A DNA stretch of 64,000 nt. Origin: Seminavis robusta (Eukaryota; Bacillariophyta; Bacillariophyceae; Naviculales; Naviculaceae). Under the pieces are notes generated by a model that was not told the origin of the DNA, ran no database searches, and saw nothing but the letters and a program-made list of their open reading frames with translations. The DNA lies in contig CAICTM010000145.1 in NCBI GenBank assembly GCA_903772945.1, forward strand, positions 42,755 to 106,754, given 5' to 3'. Below, piece by piece: positions 51,523-63,050 of this stretch; within the stretch, counting starts at the first letter, position 1, and each line of letters starts with the position of its first letter. The position numbers and the translations under genes were made by a program.

Positions 51523-52676
51523 TCACAGACAGCTCAGTAGCTGGTATGCCTCACTATTGCTACCACTTCGCCCAAACGTTGTCTTGGCAAGATCGGCTGC
51601 AGCCCGCAGTATTCTGTCATTGGGCGCCGCTGGCAAAGCTGTTGGCACTGCTGTTACAGTTAGTACTTGTGCCCGTCTTGATGTGTGTGACTCCAAAACG
51701 AGGGTCGGGGTGTTGATTACTACTTTGCTGCCGAAGTCGCCATAGCATTGTCTGCTCCAAGTTGCACATGAGCGACGGGTCAAGATGTGAGCCCAGAGCC
51801 ATGGCGGGGGCAGGACAACTTTCTGCCATGGCTGCCACCGTAGCTGCTGTTCATAGCATAGGCATTGGATGTTGACGTGAGCAATCTTGCAGAGGGAGTC
51901 CGCAGTATGGCTTGTGGCTTGCGCAAACAAGACAGCACTGGGACCTGGAGGCGGTCGCTTTCTCTCTCGTTCCCACAAGGTTTTGGAGGCTCGCCTCTGT
52001 GCTGCCTTGTCCCCAGCATCTACCCATAGGCTTCCCCCCTGGGCATCAGTTTGGCTTGTTTTGGCCAGGAATGGAATCGCCCTGGGGGTTCCAGTCTTCT
52101 CCATTGTGCCACTTACAACGATTGATTGGTTATGTTAGAAAGGATGCCGACTTATTGCTGTACCAGCCGGTACAGAAGACCGCTACGCACTTACCCAGTT
52201 TTCTTGCCACTTCCGGTTTGTCCATCTTGGATGCTATCCTGTATGCTTCTCTGCATTCGAGGACAATCTGCCTCAACTTGATGTTCCCCTGTGGTGTGAT
52301 TCAGAAGTTCAGACTATGAGATTGTTGGGAGATTGGAGAACGCTGATACCGATACAGGACTACCGGAAGTAGATGTAGACGTAGACGTACCTATGATTGT
52401 TTGCTTCTTCGCCTCTCCCTGTATTGTGGCATGTAAATGCACAGTGTGAGACTCCATAGTTGGCATTTCACACAGCTGCCACTGCTCACCTTGAAGCACA
52501 TCATGCTGTCCTGGGTCGGTGGTTTCCTGATTGATGTATTGCTGAAAAGACGACGAAGCAGCTTCGCCTGATTGTGTGCTTCTGGTGGTTCCATCATTTT
52601 GCTCTTCAACAGTCGAGATTTCCTCAGTGCCATCTGCAGACGCAGACTTGTCGTGTTCATCACCATCACCCATCAT
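51523..52676 (-). pseudogene. DUF6824-family gene, broken tandem copy
   Basis: It keeps the exon layout of the intact neighbour: first exon 52500-52676 (ending in QHDVLQ), a 28-base micro-exon 52391-52418 (GRGEEANNH), a third exon at about 52195-52288 (GNIKLRQIVLECREAYRIAS, then KMDKPEVARKL), and a last part to the TGA at 51523-51525. Defects I can read: one base missing at the start of the third exon (GGAAC where the neighbour has GGAAAC, near 52285), a 5-base tandem duplication (GGAATGGAAT, 52068-52077) that splits GRF from LAKT, and at least one further frame change downstream. The usual DVLFG is DVLQG. The GDKAAQRRASKTLWERERKR segment is still recognisable. Most likely a decaying duplicate. 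Confidence 0.75.
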
Positions 52677-52905
52677 CCTGCACCCCTGTCTCGAAGACTT
52701 TGCTATTGTATGTGCACAAAGGACAAGTCCCACCTCTCGAAGAAGGCTATTTGGCAACATGGGCAAGACAGGAGGACCATGAGAAGTTTGTCCGCAAAAA
52801 CAACGAAATCTTTATATAACGGATATGGTCCCAATGGGACGGACACTTTGTCGCAGCCGAAGCCTCGAGTAACCTCACCGTACACGGCCCAAGCAGGGAT
52901 TGATC

Positions 52906-53400
52906 TCACAGGAAGACCGCCAAGGGTGCCCTTACCGGTACCACACTCCCTACGGTAGCTGTCCTGATTTCTGGTATCCCAAAGTTTTCACCACCGTTGA
53001 GCAGATCATCCCTGCTAGCCATGCTTGACCATGTTTCGATGAGTTTTGAGATTGCAGCCTTTGAGTGTGAAGGTTGTCCGCAGCGCACACTGTCCACACT
53101 CTCTACTAGCGAGCTGGCCAGTAAGTCCTGATCTCGAGGCCCTTTTGTTTTGGGGGATGCGGCACCGTGGGAGAAACTGCAGGAATGAATTCCATTCAAT
53201 CCGTTGACTTCTGCATTGGCTGCTGCCATCCACAGCTGGGGCTCACATTGTCTGGGGAGGCCGCGAATCAGCCCCAAACTGTACTCGATGAGTGAGTGAG
53301 ATATTTCCGCTGTTCGGCCAAGGATGGTAGTGGCTGGACTATTGCACCTTGCCTTGTGCATTCCATTCCATGCATGACGGCCTGCTGAAGAGCTGTATCC
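52906..53400 (-). other. In-frame open extension downstream of the DUF6824 stop
   Basis: After the TAA at 53401-53403 the same frame stays open for about 160 codons to 52906, and its composition looks like protein (for example HSKAAISKLIETWSSMASRD). It may be the former C-terminus of the DUF6824 gene, cut off by one nonsense codon, or a separate exon reached by splicing around the stop. No independent start is required. Confidence 0.45.
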
Positions 53401-54841
53401 TTAGTTAAAAGAGGACGCAACACTGTTGTTGCTGCTGCTGTTGTTGCCGCTTCTCTCTCCAAATGTTGATCTGACAAGCTCGGCAGCCGTGGGCATAGAA
53501 TTCTCGAGGAGGAATCGACCGGAAGTGTTGGCACCAATGATGTCACAGAACGCGTTGACATTGGAGGTTGCTTCTGCGGGAGAAGCTGGACCAGCATCAG
53601 AAGGGTTTAGCATGTGATTGCTGGTGCTGTTTCCAAGACTCCCACCGAGAACTTCTTCAGTTTTTAGGTTGACCGTGGTGTCCTGTTGTATAGTTTTTGA
53701 GGTTGGTAGTGCGGAGCAGACAGGCAAGGCAGTGTTAGTATTCTACTGTAATACCGGTAGGATCAATGGCAATGCACACAGCAACACTACATTGTCACCT
53801 TGACGCTGGTTTGGGGGTAACCACTGTAGCTGCTCATGTGCACGCTCATACTCTCAATATTCTGGTTGAAGTCCGTGGGTGCCATGGGAGGTGGAAGCTT
53901 GGCATTGCTTTCATCGGAATTGGTGGTACTCGTATCTGTAGGCAACGTTGCCACCGACGGCGATTGGTGTTTTGCAGGTGGGGATTGTTGCATCAATGAA
54001 GAGAAAGAAGAAGGCCGTTTCTTGTCTCGCTCTCCCAAGTTTTTGGAAACTCGTTTTTGTGCTGCTTTGTCCCCAACATCCTTCCACACAAAATGACCCC
54101 AAGCATCCAACCGGTTTGTTTTGGCCAGAAATCTTCCAGGTGGTTGCAGACTTCGCCAATATGCCACTGTGGTACCGGTACACGAGCCCATGGTAGCATA
54201 CAGACCACGAATGATGAGTGAGTGATTGCTGAATTCAATCGAATAGTGCAATGTGCAATGCTTACCTAGTTTTCTGGAGATTAGAGGCTTGTCCATCTTG
54301 CATGCCATTTTGTAGTCCTTTCTGTATTCAACCACAGTTTGCCGAAACTTGATGTTTCCACTGTGGTGCGGTGAGAAGTTATACAAGTACAAGTAAGTTC
54401 AGACTATGCGATTGTTGGGAGATTGGAGAACACTGATACGGGTACAGTGTACGATGCAGACGTAGACGTAGACGTAGACGTACCTATGATTGTTGGTTTC
54501 TCCGCCTCTCCCTGTTGGTATACATGTACATGTACATGTACAGATGTAACTTCGAATGAGGGACAGTCTAGCTATTAATAGTAGAGACAATCCACAATCA
54601 TCATCCACATGTATGTAGACTCACCAAACAAAACATCGTGTGTTCCTGGCTTGGTGGTTTCCTGGTTGATGTACTGCTCCAAAGCAGCGAGACCAGTGAC
54701 TACCTCTGCTCTTGCCTCGGATGATGGTGCCATTGCTTGGCTTTTGTCGCCCATGTCACTATCCATACCAGAATCTGATGCCATTGTAGAGTTGGTCATG
54801 CCCAGAGCAATATGTGTGCTTTGCGAGCTGCCCTCTACCAT
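53401..54841 (-). CDS. DUF6824-family protein, intact tandem copy
   Basis: Five exons on the minus strand: 54625-54841, 54484-54511 (28-base micro-exon), 54266-54360, 53799-54166, 53401-53742. Joined they give 349 residues in one frame. The family core is complete: HDVLFGRGGETNNHSGNIKF, then RQTVVEYRKDYKMACKMDKP, LISRKLVAYWRSLQPPGRFL, and FVWKDVGDKAAQKRVSKNLG. Every intron falls inside this core, and splicing restores it exactly. The N-terminus is acidic/Ser-rich and the C-terminus polar with an Asn/Ser run. DUF6824 proteins are numerous in diatoms and of unknown function; DNA binding has been a natural guess because of the basic compact domain. The start is uncertain: the ATG complementary to 54839-54841 is used, though the frame is open further upstream without ATG. 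Confidence 0.85.
54522..54541. repeat. ACATGT palindromic repeat in intron 1
   Basis: Three tandem ACATGT/TACATG units inside the first intron of the DUF6824 gene, read directly. Confidence 0.9.
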
Positions 54842-56153
54842 GCATCCAGGTGCCCGTTGTTCTCGTTTGGCCTGTGAAGCCTTCCTGGCCACGCATCCCG
54901 AAGAGTGACAAAAAGGGTCACCTGCCACCAGATCTTGGAGTTGCGACAGGCCCTCCACAAGGAGTAATAGACTGTCTTAACACAAGAAAAAAGATCGAGT
55001 TTATCCTTCCGATGGCCCGTACCCTGGAGTTAACTTTGTGAAGAGTCTCCACGCAATAATTTGGTGGGACTTACAGTATCTCAGTCACTTTTTGCTAGAT
55101 TGGTGACAGACACAGGACGTCTTAATCGAAAGCCTGGCTCAGTCCAGTCGCAAAGAAATTGCGAAGAACAACATTTCTCTTACCAACTAACTGTTGCTTG
55201 GAACTTCAAAGACAGTTCAAGTTGCGGTGACGTTCCCCATCAGCTGCGGGGAAGCAGTCGGTGACAGCATGCAGAGTTGTATGCACGCTGCAGATTTATT
55301 TTAGCCTGGCGCGAGCGACCCAGCGTTGGACTTGGCAACTGGGAACGGTGTGGACAGCAGCGGTACCACCAACGGTACTCAGCAAAGTGAAACATAGACT
55401 AGCATCCGACGCAAGCCGCAGCACCGGACGCAAGCCAGCAAACAACCAGCCTTGACATGGAAGCAGCACTCGTACCTGGTACCGAACACAAGCCGGAGAA
55501 CGCAAGCCACAGCAGACGCAGCGAACGCAAGCCACCAAACCACGCAACAGCGAAACTGGTTCGGTACTTGGAAACGTAGCCTTCAACAAGAACAGCCCAG
55601 CTGTCCTTGGACACTTGACGACGTCCAGGTGCTCAGGTGTGTCTCTATCTGTCACACTTCCGCAGGGACGGAACACCACAGCGTTTGTGTGGTTCTCTCC
55701 GTCCCCTGCACCCTCACCCCAGGCTTCTTTGTCGCTCTTGGCCAACAATCACTGGTAAGTACTGTACATGCACGGTAGTTATTCCGTGTATCAGCCTTCT
55801 CCTGAAGAACATGATGTGTGCTTCTTCGCAGGCTTTCTTTCCCCTGGACCCTCGACGTGTAGGTTCTCAGTTCTCAGGCTGCGAATCAGCCGAATGATTC
55901 ATCCAAGCCAATCATCCAGAAACTGCTATCTGGCCCGAGTAGTAGTCTAGCTAGTGAATGGACCCTGACACGCAGCTTTCCATCGCGTAAGAACGCCTTG
56001 TATGGAGGCAAAATAGATAGAACTAGTAGCTAGCAGCTAGTCTAGTCTAACTAAGTACAAGCAAGCCACAAGCAAGGGATCGAAACCGGTACTCTAGTAT
56101 TAATAGTTAGGCCAGCCAGCTAGCTAGACATGAAACAATATGTACCGGCAGTC
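54842..56153. other. Intergenic region with ACGCAAGCC-type repeats
   Basis: About 1.3 kb upstream of the DUF6824 gene and downstream of the bZIP-like gene. Between about 55409 and 55535 the motif ACGCAAGCC recurs at least four times in an irregular way. No gene is supported. Confidence 0.45.
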
Positions 56154-57293
56154 TTAGGGCTGTTGCTGTCTTCGTCCTTGTGATTGTACTTGTTGTGACT
56201 GTTGCTGCTGTTGCAATAGCTGGAGGAGCTGCTGTACATCCTGACCAGTCATGGACGTTGCGGATGTTGCGGTTGATGATGATGATGACGACGTGGACAC
56301 AGACGAAGCCGCAGTCCCCGGCTGTAGCTGTTGCATGAGTGACAGCACTGGTGCTGCCGCCGGAGGAGCTGGACCCACAGATCCCATCAAGGCTGAGATG
56401 GCAGAGGCTGGTAGATTCTGAATAGCTAGAAGAGTGCCTAGCCGTTCCAGAGCCGCTTGTTCCTCCAACTGCTGCTGTCGTTGTGCCTGCTGCTGTCGTT
56501 CCTGGAGGAGTTGCATAATCGCTTGTTCCAATGATTCATCCCCACGAGGAGCGGGGGCTGGCGCCGGTGGTGGCGGCGGAGAAGGCTGCGAGGCTGCAAT
56601 GAGCTGTGCAACGATTTGGGGGTTGGAAGCCGCAAGCTGAAGCAAGTCTTGGCTGTTTGTGTTTCTTGGTGGGTTGCTTGTACTAACGGTACTAGTACCA
56701 GTCAACAGAGACAAGAGGTTGCTGTTGTTGTTGGTTGGCACAGGGGCAGCAGGTGCGGGAGCACCACTGCTAGCTGCTATCAATGCAGCAACAAGTGGTG
56801 TCCCGGCCAAATCCAAACGTCGCGCGGGTGGATCTGCGGGAGTCGGTGCTGTTAACTGCTGAAGCGGCGAAAGCCCATTGATGTCACGTGGCATATGCGC
56901 GAAGTTAGGGTTGGGGATAGCGGTGGTGCCGAGCATTTGGCGCACTGTTTGTATTTGCGCTCGTACGAGCTCATTGTCCTTCTTGAGTTTGTCGTTGGCT
57001 TTGGTCAACTGATTCTTCTGGTTGTGAAGAGTTTCAAAGCGCTCTTTCTCGCGTTGACGAAGTCTCTGGGAACTGTTGCGACTGATGCGGCGCTTGTGCT
57101 CAAGCTCGGGGTCCGCGGGACCCTTGGCTCTTCGTTTCTTCGGAGACGCTTTGGCCACACCACTAGCACTAGCACTAGCACTAGCACTAGCACTAGCACT
57201 AGCACTGGATGCATCAGTCTTTCCTGAAGCAGGCATGCTAGCTACAGGAGGTGGTTTCCTATTGTCGCTGATCGACGGCGGTTTTCGCTCCAT
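56154..57293 (-). CDS. bZIP-like protein with (Ser-Ala)n and poly-Gln tracts
   Basis: The frame has 379 residues from the ATG complementary to 57291-57293, with no intron. After a basic/Pro N-terminus and a Ser-Ala run comes KKRRAKGPADPELEHKRRIS, then RNSSQRLRQREKERFETLHN. The N-x7-R spacing of bZIP basic regions (Asn in RN, then Arg eight later) is followed by a coiled coil (LTKANDKLKKDNELVRAQIQ). The remainder is Ala/Pro/Gln-rich with a Q-rich coil (QERQQQAQRQQQLEEQAALE) and a C-terminal Gln tract, as in transcriptional activators. It is clearly different from the bZIP pair at 43-47 kb. Some insect and fungal bHLH/bZIP-like proteins could look similar, so the class is likely rather than certain. 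Confidence 0.75.
   Translation of the reverse strand: MERKPPSISDNRKPPPVASMPASGKTDASSASASASASASASASGVAKASPKKRRAKGPADPELEHKRRISRNSSQRLRQREKERFETLHNQKNQLTKANDKLKKDNELVRAQIQTVRQMLGTTAIPNPNFAHMPRDINGLSPLQQLTAPTPADPPARRLDLAGTPLVAALIAASSGAPAPAAPVPTNNNSNLLSLLTGTSTVSTSNPPRNTNSQDLLQLAASNPQIVAQLIAASQPSPPPPPAPAPAPRGDESLEQAIMQLLQERQQQAQRQQQLEEQAALERLGTLLAIQNLPASAISALMGSVGPAPPAAAPVLSLMQQLQPGTAASSVSTSSSSSSTATSATSMTGQDVQQLLQLLQQQQQSQQVQSQGRRQQQP
57161..57208. repeat. Hexanucleotide (CACTAG) coding microsatellite
   Basis: Seven perfect CACTAG units plus one variant. On the minus strand they encode alternating Ser and Ala in the bZIP-like gene; length changes keep the frame. Confidence 0.95.
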
Positions 57294-58571
57294 CTTGGTT
57301 TTCTTTTGCTTTCTGCGATGCTTTCAACCCCAAGAGAAATAGAAGTTTGTGAAGGCATTCTCTATTTCGGGAGAGTAGAAATCATGATGTGCGTGTGCGT
57401 GAGGAACACGGTGATGTGTCAGCTGTCTCTGAAGTATCCATTGTCTATGGCAAAAAGAGTACTCTGCGCAGTTGTCTGTAGAAATCGGTAGATGTCTGCA
57501 AGATAATTAGCGACACAGCTGCGTCACTAGTTCTCCACCATAAGCATCTTGTCTGAAAACAAAGTCCGCCATTTCGCTGAAGGCATCCATTTCGACAGTA
57601 CTGAGTACTCAGTACCGCTTAATTGCTTTTCCATAAGAAGATTCAATCGCCGAAAATCCGAACTGTTGTAGTAGTAATCCAAGTGACACAAGGCCTTGAG
57701 TACTATCATACAGAATCTACTGTACCGTTACGAGTAGCTATTAATACTAATAAATTTGTACACACAACTTACACGACCTTGGATGAAGGCTTGTTCTTTA
57801 CTCCGAACCAAGAGGTTGATTAGAGTGACTCTGTCAGTCAAGTCGATTGAATAATGAGGAACAAAAAGAAGCAATGCTCTTGCTTACTTTTCATTTTTCA
57901 GATTTTTGCCGCCTCGAAGATGGTCAACCGAACACTTGCGAGTAGACTGGTTACTCTAATTGCAAGCGGCAGCATAATAATATTATGGTCAACAATCAAG
58001 CTACAGGAGCTCTCAGGCATAATATGCTACTATTTAATAGTACAGTCAGCCACTGCACGGCGCAGGCTATGCTGTAGATTATCTACCAACGTTTCTGTGC
58101 TCATGACAGGCCCCGTTTCACGTGAGAAAGCGTATGATTCGATTCGATTCGATTCGATTCAAGCTTGCTAAATAGTCTACAATAGAAAGTTCAAGGCTTC
58201 CTCCCTTTGCCAAGTCAGCAGGCTCACAATCATGCTGTGATGACTCGACTCGACGCTGCATACAACCTCAACATAACCTTACATGTAACAATGCATGTAG
58301 ACTACCGGTACTGGTACTTGTTCATGCAGCTAGCTCTTTTACCAGTCGATCATTAGCAGATTCCGTTGCTGGCTCTTGGCAACAATGCAGTCTGGCCTTG
58401 GAGCGACAAGACTTGAGTCACTCGTGATACAGCCAGCTGTCCTTACATCATGTACTAGCTAGTGTTGAAAAGGTGTGAACTTGAACGCACAATTTCTCTA
58501 ATTTAATCAATATCCTTCCAGCTCTACTGTCTAGTAAGAGAGAGATAATCCCAGAACCGAGCAAACCGAAG
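57294..58571. other. Intergenic region between bZIP-like gene and copia remnant
   Basis: About 1.3 kb with a (GATTC)5 run at 58136-58160. If a 5' LTR existed it should lie near the end of this stretch, but I could not find a matching repeat or a clear primer-binding site. Confidence 0.4.
58136..58160. repeat. (GATTC)5 microsatellite
   Basis: Five GATTC units in tandem, read directly, outside any called gene. Confidence 0.9.
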
Positions 58572-58985
58572 ATGAATGGACGTTCACACATAAGGTGGTA
58601 TACAGTGAGGAGGATCGCTGAAGAAGCATGCGATCTAATCCCCGAAGAAATATGTGAAGGGCACTCGAGCCCACAGATGAAGCAACTGGTCGAAAACTTC
58701 GAACAGTTCAGATGTTTGCTGAGGATGATGCCATACGATATACAGAACAACCCCCATGTCGTGGAGCTCCAGGCGGAGGTGCTAGGTTGGGTCAGCATTT
58801 TGTTGCTCTTTCGCGATTGTACTCCAGACACGACAACAAACGCAGGGGCTATGTTAACGTGCATGATAAAGCGCGGACAAAACGTCGCCGAAGGAACAGT
58901 AAACGCAGGAATGTTCGGGTTCACGGCATTCAACATTCCCGAAGTAGAAGTGAAGTATGTAACGGAGATGGTCGCACAGGCTTAA
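58572..58985 (+). pseudogene. Gag-like frame of the copia remnant
   Basis: A 137-codon ATG frame at the 5' side of the element: mostly helical and acidic, no zinc knuckle. Its position and composition suggest the start of gag; sequence alone does not prove it. The next 800 bases continue in other frames. Confidence 0.5.
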
Positions 58986-59487
58986 TACAATCGGGATTGG
59001 AATGTGCACGTGGATATGCCATTGTTGGAAGAAGGGGGTTCGCACAACCCATGGCAAGTGATTGTGCGGTGGAAGCGATTGATTATGGTCAGCGTGCTCG
59101 TGGGCAGACAAGCAGAAGTATGTCGCAACGAGGCAATCAAACAAGTGCAGAAGGAAGGATTACTCCAGAGTATGATGCTCGGTGAGGAAGATTTTCGAGT
59201 GTGAACTCTATCCTACGGAAGTATGGTATCCCAAGGGTCACGGCTGATCGCATTTACCGTGAAAAACAGCGTCGCAAAGCCATTGGGCGAGCTGCTGACA
59301 TTTGCTTGTTGGGAGTGGACAACACAGTCCAGACGACTGGTAGCGATCAGAGACGAGCTCATCCCTCAAACTTTTCTAGGCACGAGCCACCGCGAACTAA
59401 AGTGGGAAGGGCTTTTTATGTTTATGTTGGGTCAGAATACCAAGGACGGACCTGAATGGCAGAAAACGGTCGCAAAACTATTGTCAA

Positions 59488-60108
59488 GTGCGTTTGAACT
59501 TTTCAGGAGTGATCACCCTACTGATGGTATCACCAGATTCCACTTTACTACAAGGATTGGACGCATCCACTTTTCAGTACCAACGAGATGGACTGACACC
59601 GATCGAGATCGAGAACTCCCCCGGCATAGACAGGCTACTGAATGCGGGCCTAGTCACACAAGGACCAAGTGAGCTACTTTGTGGACGCCAACGTGCAAAC
59701 AGGAATGCAGGTGATCATCCTTCAGTTACCATACTTCCCACTGCGTCGCGTAATGTGGCTGAGTTAAAGCGTGGCAGTAGGAAGGTTCGACAGGAAAGGA
59801 AGAAGCACTGGAAGATGTATAAGGTAATGAAGGAAGCGTATGAGTATGTGTTCACCAGGAGGTCAGGAGAAGGTTTCCGCCGGAGCACATGGATTGAAGA
59901 CAGTGGCGCATCAACTCATATGGAAAATGTGGACAAGTGGAATGACGATGTGGAAGAAATTGATGAAGGAATTAAGGTTGGAAGTGGAGACAAGATCCGA
60001 AAGAAGGGAACGATCAAGTTGACGGCAATGCAACGTGATGGTAAGACGTATGACTTGACACTGTCGGTATTACAATTATGTCCCCAACCTGGGTGTATGT
60101 TTGTTTAG
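59488..60108 (+). pseudogene. Copia protease region
   Basis: Contains the aspartic protease active-site motif DSGAST after a basic helical stretch (RQERKKHWKMYKVMKEAYEY). A stop follows after GCMFV. Confidence 0.75.
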
Positions 60109-60439
60109 TTTGGTCAAGGCAATCCAGAAGGGTTGGAGTATCTCGAATAAAGTAACCAAGATTGTCTTGACTCAACGCAACAAACGAATATTCTTTGATA
60201 AAATTAACTTAACCAAAGACGGATATCTTTGCGTCATTGATCTCTTTCCACAGGAAATGCCACAAGAGAGCAGTTACGCGTGCACGTATGACACGGCACT
60301 GGAAGCGACCGAAGAGACTTCGCCAAGTAACACTGCGTTGAGCACCTCTTAAGAGCATGACGTGCCCTGTCATCTCTCTCACCACCAGGTGTACGGCCAG
60401 ACACGCGAGAGAGGGGGTATATCAGCCACCGGAAAATCA

Positions 60440-61340
60440 AATGAACCTCGCAAGAACCTGGGACATGCGAGTTAAGCCGCACTACGCAGGATAGCACATC
60501 AGTACGGGTGTAAGCTCACAGGTACATTAGAACCATGTTCTAACTGTGGAGAAGGACGAGCGAAGCAAGCGCCCGTGGCTAAGGAGACTTCAACGACATC
60601 TGAGATCCCTGGAGAGCTAATTTTTATAGATACCTCGTCTTTGGATGAAGGCACGTCCATCAAGGGAGGCAAATATTGTCTGGCGATTATTGATGATTCT
60701 ACCAGTATGCGATGGAGTAGGATCATTCAGACCAAACGCTATGTCATCCTTAAGGTCAAGTACTTCATTCGAGTGATGGAACGCAGAGGAACTCCAGTAC
60801 AATACATCCGTATGGACGATGCAGGAGAAAAAAAGAAGATGATGACGAATGTGAAAAACGCGATTGAACCCATGTAGCAGCGGTTTAAGTTTGAGTTATA
60901 ACTGGACGAGATACACCTCAACAGAATGGAAATGTAGAACGATGGATTGCATTAGGCACCGATCGGATTCTGGCCATGTTCCACGAAGCTTGTTTTGATG
61001 AGAAGCAACTAAAGTTTCTCTACGGTGATGCAGTAATGCACGTCACTGACGTTTAGAATGTACTACAGTCAGTATCTCATGACAATCCAAGTTACCGCAT
61101 TTTCTATGGAGAAGACATTACACAATTATCCAAGTTGCGACGAATCGGAGAAGTTGGATACGTCTAGTTTGTTGGAAAGATCAAGGTAAAACTACAAGAT
61201 CGTGGGTTACCTATGCTGTATCTTGTAAGAGCACGGAATCACATTGCAGACACGTACAAGATGTACAATATCGCTACAGGAGCACAAGTACTCCACCGCG
61301 ATGTGATCTGGATTGACAAGACGTATGCCGAATGGTAGGG
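60440..61340 (+). pseudogene. Copia integrase region
   Basis: A pre-integrase Cys pair, then integrase catalytic residues in three segments (D in FIDTSS, D in RMDDAGE, E in TPQQNGNVER). The third lies in a different frame after two stops near 60875-60900. Further stops lie near 61054 and 61166. Confidence 0.78.
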
Positions 61341-61959
61341 TATGGGTCTAACCCAGCACAGCAGAATAACTCACACATATTGGAAAAGACAACCTCCTCA
61401 GCGTCCTACCTACAGAAAACCGGAAGTCGAACTCTCATGATCTGCTCCTTAAGCCCCCGAAGACTACCAAAGCAGGAGCAATCACACTAGAAACCCAGAA
61501 GATTAATAAAGTTCTGGCGATCCCAACAGCCAAACGACCTGACCCGGTCGCGACCAAACATCCTAGGCAACGCGGGAACTACAGATACTCAGTGCGAGCT
61601 ACAACCCCCAGGCCCTACAGACACTGGACAAGCTAGCGGCGGTACAAACTCATGACGGGGGCTCCCTCATGCAAGCACTTTCGGACGATGGCATCCGAGG
61701 AGGAGATAGAGATAACAGCTCAACGGCACGACACCGGAAATCACCGCCAATGACAAGAAATGGCAAACTTTCGGACGATGACAGAAATGGCAAAACTTTC
61801 GAGCGAATTCAATGACAGAACGTTTTGGGAACGCACATGAAGATTGGATGGAGTTTTGGGTACACGGCATCAGAAGTAGACTTGACGGGAGGACTAGGAG
61901 CTGGCATCCATTGATCAAGAAAATGACCCAAGGACTCAGGATCCAGCAAAGTACAAGTA

Positions 61960-62725
61960 TCTGTTCACCAAGCCAAGTACGTTCGAGGAAGCTTGGAACA
62001 CCGGAACCATTTCAGCGAGAGAAGTGGATGGGAGGCGATCAAAGGCGAGCTAAGACAAGATGGAAAACTCAAGGTCTGGCGCAAGATCAAGAATCAGAAT
62101 GGAGGAAGGGAGACGAGTGTCAAACACAAATGGGTGCTGGAAATAAGCGGAATGGAAGATTCAAGCTAGATTGGTGGCCTGCGGCTACAGTAGGTACCCG
62201 GAATTGATTTTGACAACATCTACAGTCCGGTGGTAACGACATCACCTTCCGCATCATCTGATTCTACTACTAAAGAAAATGGGAAGAGCGAAGGCAATTA
62301 CTTCGATATTGAGACAGCATTCCTACATGGAGACATGGACGTAGTCATCTACATGGACTGCCCAAAAGGACTAGAACACCAAGAGACGAATGTGTCATAC
62401 TGGACAAGACCATCTATGGTGCTTGCCAGAGCGCACGACAGTACTACTTGAAGTTTGCGAGTGTCTTGGAAGACTTAGGATTCGTTACATGTCCTAGTGA
62501 TCCATGCTCTTCATGCGGAACAAGAATGGGAAGATATGCGTGATTCTATGTTACGTGGATGACAATCTCACCATTGGAGAAGAAGACGATATCAAGGAAG
62601 TGCTTCAAGGGATTAAAGATCGAGGCTTGAACATGACCATAGAGTACGAACTCACGGACTACCTGAGCTGTGAGATTCGGATGAATCCCCGAAAGATGCT
62701 GCATGGGTGGGACAACCCCACATGA
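61960..62725 (+). pseudogene. Copia reverse transcriptase region
   Basis: Fragments in changing frames: RFKLDWW-type segment, GIDFDNIYSPVV, NDITFRII, DIETAFLHGDMD, ILDKTIYGACQSARQYYLKF, and the catalytic YVDD box at 62552-62563. At least three frame changes separate them. Confidence 0.8.
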
Positions 62726-63050
62726 TTAAGAAGATTCAAACCACATTCGGAGAGGAGGTACAGAAGCTACCAAGTACAAGACTGCGGGAACACCTGGACT
62801 CGGAATAGTAAAGACAGACGACAGAGTGAATGGATCGCTGAAGAACAACAGAGCAGATATCGAACAGGAGTAGGCATGCTCATGTACCTATCAAGCATTC
62901 AAGGCCAGAAATCTCGAAGCGGTACGAGAGCTAGCTAAGGTCTTGGGATGCGCAACGCGGCAGCGTACAAGGAAATGCTAGCTGTGTAAAGTACGTGTTG
63001 GACTCAAGGAACCGTGGACTTTTGATGAGACCAGAGAAGAACGAAGGACC

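Noticed and set aside
55409-55535. ACGCAAGCC repeats considered as a minisatellite gene or LTR
   Set aside because: Spacing is irregular and there is no open frame or paired copy, so only noted in the intergenic entry.
58400-58571. Possible 5' LTR end and primer-binding site of the copia element
   Set aside because: No match to 63574-64000 and no clear tRNA-complementary TGG run at the expected position.
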